This document shows, piece by piece, positions 52,046 to 62,059 of a stretch of DNA of 64,000 nucleotides. The notes below the pieces were generated by a model, which saw only the letters and a program-made list of their open reading frames with translations, was not told where the DNA came from and searched no databases. Location: assembly GCA_037178625.1 (NCBI GenBank), contig CM074137.1:1426001-1490000 (forward strand). The letters run 5' to 3'. The position numbers were made by a program, and so were the translations under genes. Within the stretch, counting starts at the first letter, position 1, and every line of letters starts with the position of its first letter. This DNA is from Skeletonema tropicum. Lineage: Eukaryota; Bacillariophyta; Thalassiosirophyceae; Thalassiosirales; Thalassiosiraceae.

Positions 52046-54407
52046 AAAGTTTGGTGAACTTATTTTAGAGTCAACGTTCACGGGTTTTGTATGTCTTTTT
52101 CCCCTTCCCACCCTCACAACTCTCTACGATGATGCGGATGGTGGGTTGGAGTGTATATTAGGTTGTCGCACAAGGTGCGTGATGGTCCGGGGGGGTTCCT
52201 GAGCGTAGGACCCCTCCAGCAGCTCTTCTCTGCTCAATTTCGATCGGCATGGGCAGGGGACGTCTACTCTACGGATATTATTATTTTCCGGGGGGGTAGG
52301 TTGGTGAAGGACGTGAACGCCTTCTAGCAATTTGCTATGCTGGGGGTGTACCACCATCAACTTTTGCTGATGGGGGACGGATGATGGATGTTGTATCGAT
52401 CGATGTGTGGTAGAAGACGGACGTGTTCTTCAATCAGTCAAATACATATTTCATAATTTTTGGGGAGACCAGATGCCGCTAGGGGGCATCGTCTGTGGAA
52501 GTTCCCCATCGAGCTGGAGTGTTAGTCATTGTCGGATAGTCCTCAAGCCAATCTGTATATTAGTAGCGGCTGGCCACGGTCTATCCTTTGTGGAAGATAT
52601 GCTGACATATTTTTCGCTGATTGGGGGACGGTTGATGGATTTTGTGTATCGATGGGAAACCGAGGCCCTGTCCTTCCTACTGGGACCATCGGTGCCACAT
52701 GTGTTGCTACGCATGCCACCCTTCCAACACGTCTTATGCATATGTCAACGAGTTCTTCAGCAGTTGCCCTACCAATCTCTCCTCCACGGAAGCAACAACC
52801 CGGTCACATAGTGAGAGGGTTGCCTACGCCTGCTTACCTATCTTCGGGGGAAGATGCTGCCGACGACCATATGCTTACTCCCAGTTACTTGCTGCTTCCG
52901 TATACAAGTCTACCATGTGCTTCCGTATACAAGATGATGAGAGGCCCATTTTCTCCGGGGTCCCTCTGCCCCCTACAGCTAGTAGCGGGTCTTCTTCTTG
53001 TGTATGGATCTGATTATTGCGATGAATCTCAGATGACATCATGCGGTTTGGAACTGCATGGTTTATCTAGCACGGAGATAGCACTCTAGATCAACAGGAG
53101 TAATGTGTGAGGGTATGATAGTCGAGGTTAGGTGTTAGTTGGGATACCGGGGGGGGGAGTCACCTGCGGTGTTTGGGTGACGCAATAAGATCCTCTTCAG
53201 TATTTGAATAAACATTTTATTCTGGGATGTTCATAAGCTACTGTCATTCGGAAGATATGAACACCAGAGCTGGTTTGAGTTGCCATCGTAGGCAACAATG
53301 GAGGCTGACGATTACTCTTATGGAGACGTCAGACCTGGACGGAAGCGCTTGCACAATGGAGAAGCTGTGGACGACCGATCGAATGCCGAAGCTACTATGG
53401 TCTCTTGGTGTCAGGGGTGTAGGGCAGGTACTCAGTCAAGCACTCCACTACATCTCTACTGATCCCATGCGGCTTGGAATAGCGATATGTTGGGCATGCT
53501 GCGACGCGATGAGGAAGCGAAGGCTGACGCAAAGCTTGGGGTTGTGTGTCATGACTGCTGCGCGGGCATGGTGTGTGTGTAACTTGGCCTTCGGGTATTA
53601 CACGTCTTTCCCAAGCCCGCATAGATGGGAAGATAGGAGATAGGCATGCCCCAGCAGTCGGTAGTGTTCACCCGCTACCTAGAGGAGCCAAACAGACAAA
53701 AGCAGATAAAAACGTGGTTGCCACTTGGCACAGCTAGTATCAAGGAAGTGAGTGGAACGCCACATGTAGCTTTCATGACCTTGCACCATGCGTCTGCCAA
53801 ACGACGTAGCCACTCTGATACAATGGTTTTCCGGGGGGGTTATGTGATGATTACGAAGGGAGAAAGCCTCGCTTCCAGTTTTTAATGAGGAATGATCCAG
53901 TCTACGCTACCCACATTTTCCTCCTCACGGTCACCGAAGGGGATGCACGGTTCGTCGTGTCGTGACAGTCAGAAACATTGCTGCCCAGATGAACGTCCTT
54001 GGGCGGGGCGGCGGGGTTCAGCGCTACTTCGGGAGGAAGGAAGATGAAGGCATGAACAAATCAGGATTGGATCTTGTGTTCTGCCGTGAAACGATGACGA
54101 CTTGATGAGACGCCTGGTAGAGTTGAGTCAGAGTTGGATGTGCCTTCAAGGGTACCACTGGTTACGCAACAGTGACCAGGAGGAAGGGCATGATGATGGC
54201 AGAATGTATAATCAGGGCTGGATCGTGTATTTGCAGCCAATAGGCTACTGTTACAGATAAGAACGAGGGTGCATTGGGGGCTGGTTGGGTGTAACTCGCG
54301 TGCTCAAGGATTGAACGTGTCGTTGAGTGTTAGATGAAGATTGGAATCAGTATCTTTGAAAGAGGGAATTCAAGTCCAATGGGGGTCAAAATTATCGTTG
54401 CAGCAGA

Positions 54408-54575
54408 TTGGATGACGGTCTACAACGGAGTATTCAGGGAGTTTTTGGAGTCGGCGAGGCAAAGGACCGTCCTTTCCTAGCAAGATGGATATTGGATGAC
54501 GGTCTACAACGGAGTATTCAGGGAGTTTTTGGAGTCGGCGAGGCAAAGGACCGTCCTTTCCTAGCAAGATGGATA
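54408..54575. repeat. two-copy 84-bp tandem repeat
   Basis: Perfect or near-perfect 84-bp units lie at 54408-54491 and 54492-54575, inside the 5.55-kb element. Confidence 0.9.
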
Positions 54576-55103
54576 TGGAGGATTACAGCTTAAGGGTGTC
54601 TATGAGGGGAGGAACTACGGTGCAGGCACACAAAAACACCCACAGCGACCGTCTAGCTTTTCGACAGAAGGAGGAAAAAGGAAGGAGCTGAAACCAGGTT
54701 AAATATGGCTCCACGAATCGGAAGGATAAGACGCACCCTTGGGTATCTGACGTACAAGTGGAGTGATCAACTTCAGTGCAAGCGAACACTAACCATGCAT
54801 CGTATCATTTCTCTCTATTTTCTTGCAGATGAGGATCGGGCTACGGAAATACTACAGCCTTGCTCTTCTTATGGGTGTGCATCCTGTGTACGATTGTATC
54901 GCGCTGCATTATGGAATTGCAACCTCCCCCCTCACGAAAGGTTAAGGGTAAGGTTGGCCGCAGGCACAGGTTGTTCTACCTCAGGCAGATTTTGAGGCTG
55001 TTTCCTTCATCATACAAGCAGGAAAAGCTCATGGGAGCAAATTAATCAAGCATGGTCTGCCACTGGAACCACGCTGGAGTGTTTGAGGAGTCTTAGTTGC
55101 CGA

Positions 55104-56213
55104 GGGGGGTTATGATGCGAAGCTTTCTTCTTCACAAATATTGATTCGAGATCTCTACTGGTGCTAGTAGCGGTAGGCTGAAGCATGGCAGGTTCACGGT
55201 GAGATCGCGATTACGTGTCTTTCCCGTGCCCCGAGGACACCTACCTCGGGCTCACCCCTAGATGAGGGCTGGCCTGCAACTCATGAATGACGCCGCACGC
55301 AAATGCCCAGGTCATTTGACACAGAGAGCTGGAGACAATTGGAGGAGAAAAGTGGGTCAACTTCCCCAACGGTAACTAGAGATTAAAGAACAAGTAAGAT
55401 TGAATTTTATCTCAGCTTGACATGCAACAAGATTTGCAGCAAGGAGGTGAATGAGGCACGGACTTCGGACCGATCGTCACATCAGTAAAGAGGGTCCGCC
55501 AGTAGTAAGGATTGAACGGACGAGCAGACAACATCTGAGAAGCGAGCGGCTTTCAAAGAAGAACGACGTCAGATGCAGAAAGATTTGTATTCAAATAATG
55601 ACGGAGTGAGAAAGGCGTACCAAACCAAAGTGAAAGGAAGCTGGTTGCGAGGTCACTCTTTGCTTTATCAACACGCAGGTGCGATGACAACAATGAACAT
55701 TTGAATGGGAGAGAGACGCTTGGAATTTGGTTAGTAAGGAGGACCCGATCAAGACTCCACAACGCATTTTCCAAGCAGCTTATTAAATTTTCCCACCCAC
55801 CCGACCCTGGGTTATTTCGGTTGTTGCCCCCCTTGTTTTTGGGGGGTTATGATGCGAAGCTTTCTTCTTCACAAATATTGATTCGAGATCTCTACTGGTG
55901 CTAGTAGCGGTAGGCTGAAGCATGGCAGGTTCACGGTGAGATCGCGATTACGTGTCTTTCCCGTGCCCCGAGGACACCTACCTCGGGCTCACCCCTAGAT
56001 GAGGGCTGGCCTGCAACTCATGAATGACGCCGCACGCAAATGCCCAGGTCATTTGACACAGAGAGCTGGAGACAATTGGAGGAGAAAAGTGGGTCAACTT
56101 CCCCAACGGTAACTAGAGATTAAAGAACAAGTAAGATTGAATTTTATCTCAGCTTGACATGCAACAAGATTTGCAGCAAGGAGGTGAATGAATGAGGCAC
56201 GGACTTCGGACCG
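55104..56213. repeat. 369-bp direct repeats flanking the second 293-bp copy
   Basis: 55104-55472 and 55841-56213 are nearly identical (the second has a 4-bp ATGA-type insertion), with a period of 737 bp. Both begin with a G run followed by TTATGATGCG. The 293-bp repeat copy lies between them. Confidence 0.9.
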
Positions 56214-56726
56214 CCAATTTTGGCGAGGTAGGAAACTGATTAGGCTGAAGGCAATATTGTGAGTATAAACTATAGATTGATTATTTTGATTGATTATTTT
56301 CCGTAAGAAGAAGACATGCTGAATCGATTTCAAAAGAGAGCAGTCGTTCAAAATTTTCCGATAACGTGCTAAACGCTCCTGCCAATATAGTGATTTTTTG
56401 GACGCCTAGTTAGCACTTGTTGTTAGTAAAATTTTTTTGGCTCCCGCCACTCTCTATCTGGTACATAGCGTTAAGCAACCTCGGAAGTACAATACCATCA
56501 TGTTGCGCTGTTGGAGACTGGAGACCACCTGCCTACATATGACAGGGTCAGCAATTTGTTATCAAATTTTCGTAGGACAAGAAGAGCCTACTTAGATGCA
56601 ACCAGTTCGAAGACTTTTTCACCTAAATACTACTTCTTTTTCCCTTCCAAGGGAACGAGGAAACATCGATCTTTGGCCATTTTGACTCGCACTCAACCCA
56701 CTACAACGTAATACAAATCCAACACA

Positions 56727-59258
56727 TTATCGTCGGACACTGAAAATCTTCTCTGGCGGGTAGGTGGAAACGCAATGGTTCGCAATTTCGCAAATACCAG
56801 CACGCTTTGGATTTTTGAAGCACTCAGTAATGAAATGTGTACATTGCGAACTAAAGTCAGCCGTTGGAAAACCAGACGGAGCAACCGAAGGTGTCGAAAT
56901 AGGTGCGCTTGTGATTGGTGCGAGTGTTGGATTGCCGGATGGTAACGTCGAAGGAGTCTCAGATGGTGCGTCAGACGCACGAAGTGAAGGACTTGCTGAG
57001 GGTACCGAAGACAACCTCGACTGCCGCACACATTCTTTTAAGGGCATATCTACCTGGAACCAACAACATTTTGCAGTTGCGCAAACGATATCTTTATGTG
57101 GATGTACGAAGCATTCACTCAAGGCAACACGGCAGGATTCTCCGTGATTAATAGATGGAAGAACTGAAGGAGAGGCGCTAGGAGCAACAGATGGCTCAGC
57201 TGATGGACTTGAAGTAGGTTCAGCAGACGGAGGCGCCGAGGGCGACGAGCTTGGTTCAGACGATGGAGATGCGCTGGGTTCAGATGACGGAGTTGCTGAA
57301 GGAGATGCACTGGGTTCACTTGTCGGCTGCGAAGATGGCGATGCAGATGGCTCAGCTGATGGAGATACACTGGGTTCACTTGTCGGCTGCGAGGATGGCG
57401 ATGCGGATGGCTCAGCTGATGGAGGCGCCGAGGGCGACGAGCTTGGTTCAGACGATGGAGATACACTGGGTTCACTTGTCGGCTGCGAGGATGGCGATGC
57501 GGATGGCTCAGCTGATGGAGGCGCCGAGGGCGACGAGCTTGGTTCAGACGATGGAGATACACTGGGTTCACTTGTCGGCTGCGAGGATGGCGATGCGGAT
57601 GGCTCAGCTGATGGAGGCGCCGAGGGCGACGAGCTTGGTTCAGACGATGGAGATACACTGGGTTCACTTGTCGGCTGCGAGGATGGCGATGCGGATGGCT
57701 CAGCTGATGGAGACGCACTGGGTTCACTTGTCGGCTGCGAGGATGGCGATGAAGACGGAGTTGCTGATGGAGACGCACTGGGTTCACTTGACGGAGACGC
57801 CGAGGGCGACGAGCTTGGTTCTGCTGATGGAGATGCACTGGGTTCGCTTGTCGGCTGCGAGGATGGCGATGAAGACGGAGTTGCTGAAGGAGATGGACTG
57901 GGTTGTGCAGAAGGTGTAGAGCTGGGAGTAGATGACGGTGATTCCGAAGGAGATGCACTGGGTGTACTCGTCGGCTCCGCAGACGGTGATGCTGAGGGTG
58001 TTGATGACGGAGAAGCACTAGGAGCAGCTGAAGGATATGAAGAGGGTTCAGATGATGGAATTGAACTAGGTTCAGCTGAGGGAGATCCCGATGGCAATGC
58101 AGATGGCGTTTCTGACGGCGTGCTGCTGGGTTCAGCTGACGGAGAAGCACTCGGAAAATCTGACGGAGATGCTGAAGGAGTTGCGCTTGGTTCACTTGTT
58201 GGCTGCGCAGAGGGCAATGCGGTTGGTGTTGACGATGGAGATGAGCTGGGTACATCTGTCGGAGAGCTGCTGGGTTCAGCTGACGGAGACGCTGACGGCG
58301 ATGCAGAAGGTTCAGCTGAAGGCGATGCAGATGGCTCTGACGACGGAGAGGAGCTTGGTGTAGCTGACGGAGTTGAGCTAGGAACATCTGATGGAGTTGC
58401 AGTTGGAGACTCCGAAGGGGAAGAGCTTGGTGTAGCTGACGGAGAACCTGAAGGAGAGGAGGTTGGTGTGCTCGACGGCACATCGGATGGCGATGCAGAC
58501 GGTTCAGATGATGGATCTGAAGTAGGTTCAGCTGACGGAGCTGCGCTAGGTGTTGCTGACGGCGATGCTGAAGGAGTTGAGCTGGGCGTGCTGGTTGGCT
58601 CTGCAGATGGCTCTGCAGATGGTGATGAAGATGGAGATGAAGTCGGAACATCCGAAGGAGATGCAGAAGGAGCTGCACTAGGTTCGGCTGACGGAGCAGC
58701 GGATGGTGATGTAGAAGGATGTACTGAGGGTTCTGCTGTCGGAGATTCACTGGGCATGCTTGTCGGCAAGGAGCTCGGTGAGGTGGATGGCTCATCTGAA
58801 GGTTGACCAGTTGGTGCATCTGTTGGGTAGACAGGCAAGCATGCTGCTTTCTTATCATCATCATCCACGAACCAACAGCACTGCGCAATGTCGCAATTCT
58901 CTTTTATAAAACTCTCAAAACAAAGTTTTGTAAACAAGGCACAATTGCATTCCTCTTCACTTTGCCATCCCATGACAACGCAAGTTGAATATGGACAGAA
59001 TATTCTCTCTACGGGATCTACTTGTTGATCAGCAATACAACCGCGAAAACCATCTGCTTTACAAGAGGAGTCTATTTCTGATGCACATAGTGCAGGATCT
59101 CCATAACCCTTCTCACTACATTCCTTCAAGGATGAAGGGCAGCCGTCACCACTGAAATCTGGTAAAACTGATGTTGTAAGTACCCGACGTTGCTGTGCAT
59201 GAGCAGCGTGGCCCGATAGGATTACGGCTGCGGCCGTGCGCACCAGTGATTCCTTCAT
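56727..59258 (-). CDS. PS6: short PS-repeat protein, no membrane anchor (843 aa)
   Basis: This recent duplicate of PS5 starts at the ATG at 59258 (MKESLVRTAAAV), 9 bp inside a frame that extends upstream only to a GTG. Signal peptide, N-terminal cysteine domain, stalk, one intact CCW module and a truncated last module ending ...YPPEKIFSVRR match PS5. It differs by about 148 extra residues of stalk, from three to four added 96-bp units, and a handful of substitutions. There is no transmembrane segment or PDZ-like domain. The gene diverges from the NIT-kinase gene 509 bp away. Confidence 0.85.
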   Translation of the reverse strand: MKESLVRTAAAVILSGHAAHAQQRRVLTTSVLPDFSGDGCPSSLKECSEKGYGDPALCASEIDSSCKADGFRGCIADQQVDPVERIFCPYSTCVVMGWQSEEECNCALFTKLCFESFIKENCDIAQCCWFVDDDDKKAACLPVYPTDAPTGQPSDEPSTSPSSLPTSMPSESPTAEPSVHPSTSPSAAPSAEPSAAPSASPSDVPTSSPSSSPSAEPSAEPTSTPSSTPSASPSATPSAAPSAEPTSDPSSEPSASPSDVPSSTPTSSPSGSPSATPSSSPSESPTATPSDVPSSTPSATPSSSPSSEPSASPSAEPSASPSASPSAEPSSSPTDVPSSSPSSTPTALPSAQPTSEPSATPSASPSDFPSASPSAEPSSTPSETPSALPSGSPSAEPSSIPSSEPSSYPSAAPSASPSSTPSASPSAEPTSTPSASPSESPSSTPSSTPSAQPSPSPSATPSSSPSSQPTSEPSASPSAEPSSSPSASPSSEPSASPSATPSSSPSSQPTSEPSASPSAEPSASPSSQPTSEPSVSPSSEPSSSPSAPPSAEPSASPSSQPTSEPSVSPSSEPSSSPSAPPSAEPSASPSSQPTSEPSVSPSSEPSSSPSAPPSAEPSASPSSQPTSEPSVSPSAEPSASPSSQPTSEPSASPSATPSSEPSASPSSEPSSSPSAPPSAEPTSSPSAEPSVAPSASPSVLPSINHGESCRVALSECFVHPHKDIVCATAKCCWFQVDMPLKECVRQSRLSSVPSASPSLRASDAPSETPSTLPSGNPTLAPITSAPISTPSVAPSGFPTADFSSQCTHFITECFKNPKRAGICEIANHCVSTYPPEKIFSVRR
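57417..57720. repeat. 96-bp (32-codon) tandem units specific to PS6
   Basis: About three near-identical 96-bp units (eight PSxx tetrapeptides each) are present here and absent from PS5. This places the expansion after the tandem duplication. Confidence 0.85.
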
Positions 59259-59268
59259 TTCTAACACT

Positions 59269-59766
59269 GATTCTATGAGGTAATTCGCTGGGGCTGCTGA
59301 ATGAGCTAATGTGCATTACTTGTGTATTTATGTCGTGGTCTGATGCCCTCTCTGGCGTTGAGCTTGTAGACACATCCTTCTTGCTCGAGAATGGGAGACG
59401 GTTACTGTCACAACGCATTCAACGCTTACTTACACTTGCATTCGACCGGTTGTTGGCGATAAAATGGTATCCATTTCTTTCGCGTTTGGTACTCTCTCTC
59501 TTTGATTTTCTCAGGAAGAAAAAGATGGGAGTCTTACTGGTCTGTGAGGAAAATTCACATGTTGCCGGAAGCACATCTTCAATCTTCATTATGTTCAATA
59601 GATATTCATTGAGAATGGTGTTGTTGTTGAGTCCGTAGTGGTCATTAAGCAACCTCGGAAGTACAATAATAGGGTAAAGAATCAATTATTGTTGAGTACT
59701 TCGTGGCTCTCCAGTACATTATAGTTTTATTTTACACCTTAAAAACATTGCAATCATCGTGTCAAG
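59269..59766. other. divergent intergenic region PS6 / NIT-kinase
   Basis: The part up to 59668 belongs to block A2 and includes the GCGTTGA motif at 59355-59361. The rest is unique, A/T-rich and probably holds the kinase promoter. No gene was seen. Confidence 0.4.
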
Positions 59767-61980
59767 ATGGCACCAACCACAGCACCCGTTCTTCGTCTAA
59801 TTCACTGCCTTCAAAAGGAGAGAGGTGCATCAAGCGGTCTGTTAGGTTTCAGAGGAGTTGCAGATGCGGATGCGGATGCGAACAACTCGCTGCGCACCCA
59901 CACTCTCCGGGTAGCGAGTTGCAGATGTGTTACAAACTCTGCAATATCGTCTTTCTATGCTAGTGGAAGCTGGTACAATCATTGCATGGAGGCGGAGGAT
60001 AAGATCGAGGTTGCGAAACAGCTACATGATATCAGACAGCTTGTCGATGGTGTAGGAGAGGCAAATGGGGATTTGGCACGCTATCATCTCATTTTGACAG
60101 AGTTCAACTCACTTGTAGCGTCAGTTATTCAAGCATTTGTCGTGCAAACTATTCAAAAGCGCAAGGAAATTGTGAAGCAGGCACTTAAAACGCCGAAGAA
60201 AAGCCCAGACGAAGCCCAACTTCGTAAGAATTACGAGATTGCACTTTCTCTAATGTCGCTTATACTCTCGTTCGTAAACTTGAAAGAGTCACTCGGAATG
60301 GAAAGGGCAATACTGACTGGTTTAATGGCTTTTGGAGCGAAAGTTGTAACAAATGAGCGATTGCCAGTGATTGTGAATGATCTTGTCATGGTTGTTGAAA
60401 ATCACCACCGCATCATGCGAGAATTGGAGAAAGAAACTGGAGTAAAGATGGAATCTTGGAGCAAACCAAATACAATTACAACAAGTGAACTTGCGTGTGA
60501 TGAAAATTATTGCAGCTTGCTCCGTTTGATAGCGGAAAGCATCAAGCCAAGCGACTCGATGCGTACTTTACAGGATCAAATCCGCAAAGATTTTGATGTT
60601 AATGCATTACAAGAGATGTCCGTGGAAGCCTTTTGGTCTGGGATCACTCTGTACATGGATAAATTGCATAGCACTGAATTGATTCTCTTGGAAGAGCTGG
60701 ATTACGGCAAGAAGAGCTACCAAGATTTGGATCTCTTGTCACTGGGAAAAGTAACTCATCAAGGGGCAGATTCGTCTTTGCACGCCGCTCTAAAAAGAGT
60801 CACTTTGGAAAACAATAATTTTTCGAAACGAGGAGCTACAGAGGTAGTCAACAAACTATCCAGCGAGGAGCTTACAAAATCAATGATTGCGTTCCTAACA
60901 CAGGACGTTACACTTAGCTCGCATGAAAAATCATCCCAGGTAAAGACCAAAGATAATGATGCTAATAACTCATCTCCTTCAAGAGTTGGCATGAAGGCCA
61001 ACACATCATTAGAAGATTGGGAAATAAGTTTATATGACGTCGAATTTCAGAAACGAATCGGGAGAGGAGCAGCAGGGACAACCTATCTTGGTAAATGGTG
61101 TGGGCAACAGGTCGCAATCAAGGTTGCTGCAATCAATAATATTGGACTCGAAGGATGGTCGAATGAGTTGAAGAGCTTGAAAAAGCTACACCACTGCAAT
61201 ATTATTCACTTCCTTGGTGCAATCTACAACCCTTCGCCGTTGACCTATTGCCTGGTATTGGAGTATTGTAACGGAGGCGATTTGGATACTTATCTTCATG
61301 GCAATGGCGGCAGTAGTACACCTCCCAACTTTTTCGAGACAGTGGCAAAAGGTGTCGCAAGCGGTCTGTTATATCTACACAAGAAGAACATCATGCACAG
61401 AGACATAAAGCCTGGGAATGTGCTGCTGAGTGGAGATTTGAAGGGCAACTTTACAGCAAAGCTAACTGACTTCGGGCTCTCTGCCATGTTACAAAATACG
61501 TCTGTCAACAACGGAGGGGATCTCACAGCAGAAACGGGAACATATCGCTACATGGCGCCTGAGGTCATCAAGCATGAAAAGTATCAATATCCAGCAGACA
61601 TATATTCAATTTCTATACTGATGTGGGAGATTCTTACGCGTGAAGTACCATTCAAAAATATGAGTCAGATTGAAGCGGCTGGGTCTGTGGCTATCGAAGG
61701 AAACCGACCACCAGTTCCAGAGGGAATACCTCCTTACGTTAGGTTTATGATTGAGAAGTGCTGGAGTGCATCTCCTGAAGAAAGAATGAGCACTGAAGAA
61801 GTAGTAAAGACATTGGAAAAATTGGAGAATAATTTGTCAGAGGAATCAAAGTCTTGGTTAAATGCACCGAATGGGCATCCTGTGTATGATCTCGAAGAGA
61901 AAGGCAAGCAGAATTCTCAAGCTGCAGTGCAGAAGAAGAAGTCGAAAAAGAGCCTTTTCAGGACTTTCAAAAAGCCGTAG
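59767..61980 (+). CDS. NIT-domain protein kinase, TKL-like (737 aa)
   Basis: Residues about 8-215 resemble the bacterial NIT (nitrate/nitrite-sensing) domain: LIHCLQKERGASSGLL at 11-26 and ESLGMERAILTGLMAFG at 174-190 are its two signature helices. A linker of about 200 residues leads to a complete kinase domain (about 424-695). The kinase has a Gly loop GRGAAG, Lys in VAIK (about 452), HRDIKPGN (544-551), DFG (568-570) and APE (597-599). YRYMAPE, the DIYSISILMWEILTRE segment and the CW...R ending fit the TKL group. The C terminus is Lys-rich (KKKSKKSLFRTFKKP), perhaps membrane- or lipid-binding. No transmembrane helix was seen, so the sensor would be cytosolic. Substrate and ligand are not shown by the sequence. 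The 3' end converges on the next gene with 79 bp between. Confidence 0.9.
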   Translation: MAPTTAPVLRLIHCLQKERGASSGLLGFRGVADADADANNSLRTHTLRVASCRCVTNSAISSFYASGSWYNHCMEAEDKIEVAKQLHDIRQLVDGVGEANGDLARYHLILTEFNSLVASVIQAFVVQTIQKRKEIVKQALKTPKKSPDEAQLRKNYEIALSLMSLILSFVNLKESLGMERAILTGLMAFGAKVVTNERLPVIVNDLVMVVENHHRIMRELEKETGVKMESWSKPNTITTSELACDENYCSLLRLIAESIKPSDSMRTLQDQIRKDFDVNALQEMSVEAFWSGITLYMDKLHSTELILLEELDYGKKSYQDLDLLSLGKVTHQGADSSLHAALKRVTLENNNFSKRGATEVVNKLSSEELTKSMIAFLTQDVTLSSHEKSSQVKTKDNDANNSSPSRVGMKANTSLEDWEISLYDVEFQKRIGRGAAGTTYLGKWCGQQVAIKVAAINNIGLEGWSNELKSLKKLHHCNIIHFLGAIYNPSPLTYCLVLEYCNGGDLDTYLHGNGGSSTPPNFFETVAKGVASGLLYLHKKNIMHRDIKPGNVLLSGDLKGNFTAKLTDFGLSAMLQNTSVNNGGDLTAETGTYRYMAPEVIKHEKYQYPADIYSISILMWEILTREVPFKNMSQIEAAGSVAIEGNRPPVPEGIPPYVRFMIEKCWSASPEERMSTEEVVKTLEKLENNLSEESKSWLNAPNGHPVYDLEEKGKQNSQAAVQKKKSKKSLFRTFKKP

Positions 61981-62059
61981 TTTAGTTTCCTCTCCGTGTT
62001 TAGTAGTTTAGCGCATAATAAGTATATATAAAATCATGTTTGTATCGTCTTATAATTCT

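Larger units (their letters stand above)
50917..56470. mobile_element. 5.55-kb insertion with 13-bp inverted ends and TTA target duplication
   Basis: The left end GCTATGTACCAGA (50917-50929) is the exact complement of 56457-56469. Flanks read TCATTA at 50911-50916 and TTAAGCAACC from 56471, while the duplicate block A2 reads TCATTAAGCAACC uninterrupted (59642 on). This gives an empty site and a TTA duplication. A TWA target of 3 bp is typical of PIF/Harbinger elements, but no transposase is recognisable in any frame, so the class is open. The interior has only short unconvincing frames (longest 52529-53089, 186 codons), internal duplications and several long G runs. Confidence 0.7.
56540..59668. 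repeat. tandem duplication block A2 (contains PS6)
   Basis: This is the second copy of the A block. It ends at AAGTACAATA (59668), after which unique sequence leads to the kinase gene. It is longer than A1 by about 444 bp of stalk-repeat expansion in PS6 and lacks both insertions found in A1. Confidence 0.92.

Noticed and set aside
52407..53885. ORFs of 79-186 codons inside the 5.55-kb element as transposase or reverse transcriptase
   Set aside because: No DDE, RT or integrase-like motifs are visible, the frames overlap each other, and several begin without a good ATG.
1..59000. Long plus-strand Asp/Gly/Glu/Leu-rich open frames and minus-strand His/Gln/Leu-rich frames across the PS genes
   Set aside because: They are shadows of the PSxx coding repeat; its 12-bp period keeps other frames open. 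They lack signal peptides and conserved domains, and break at the cysteine modules.
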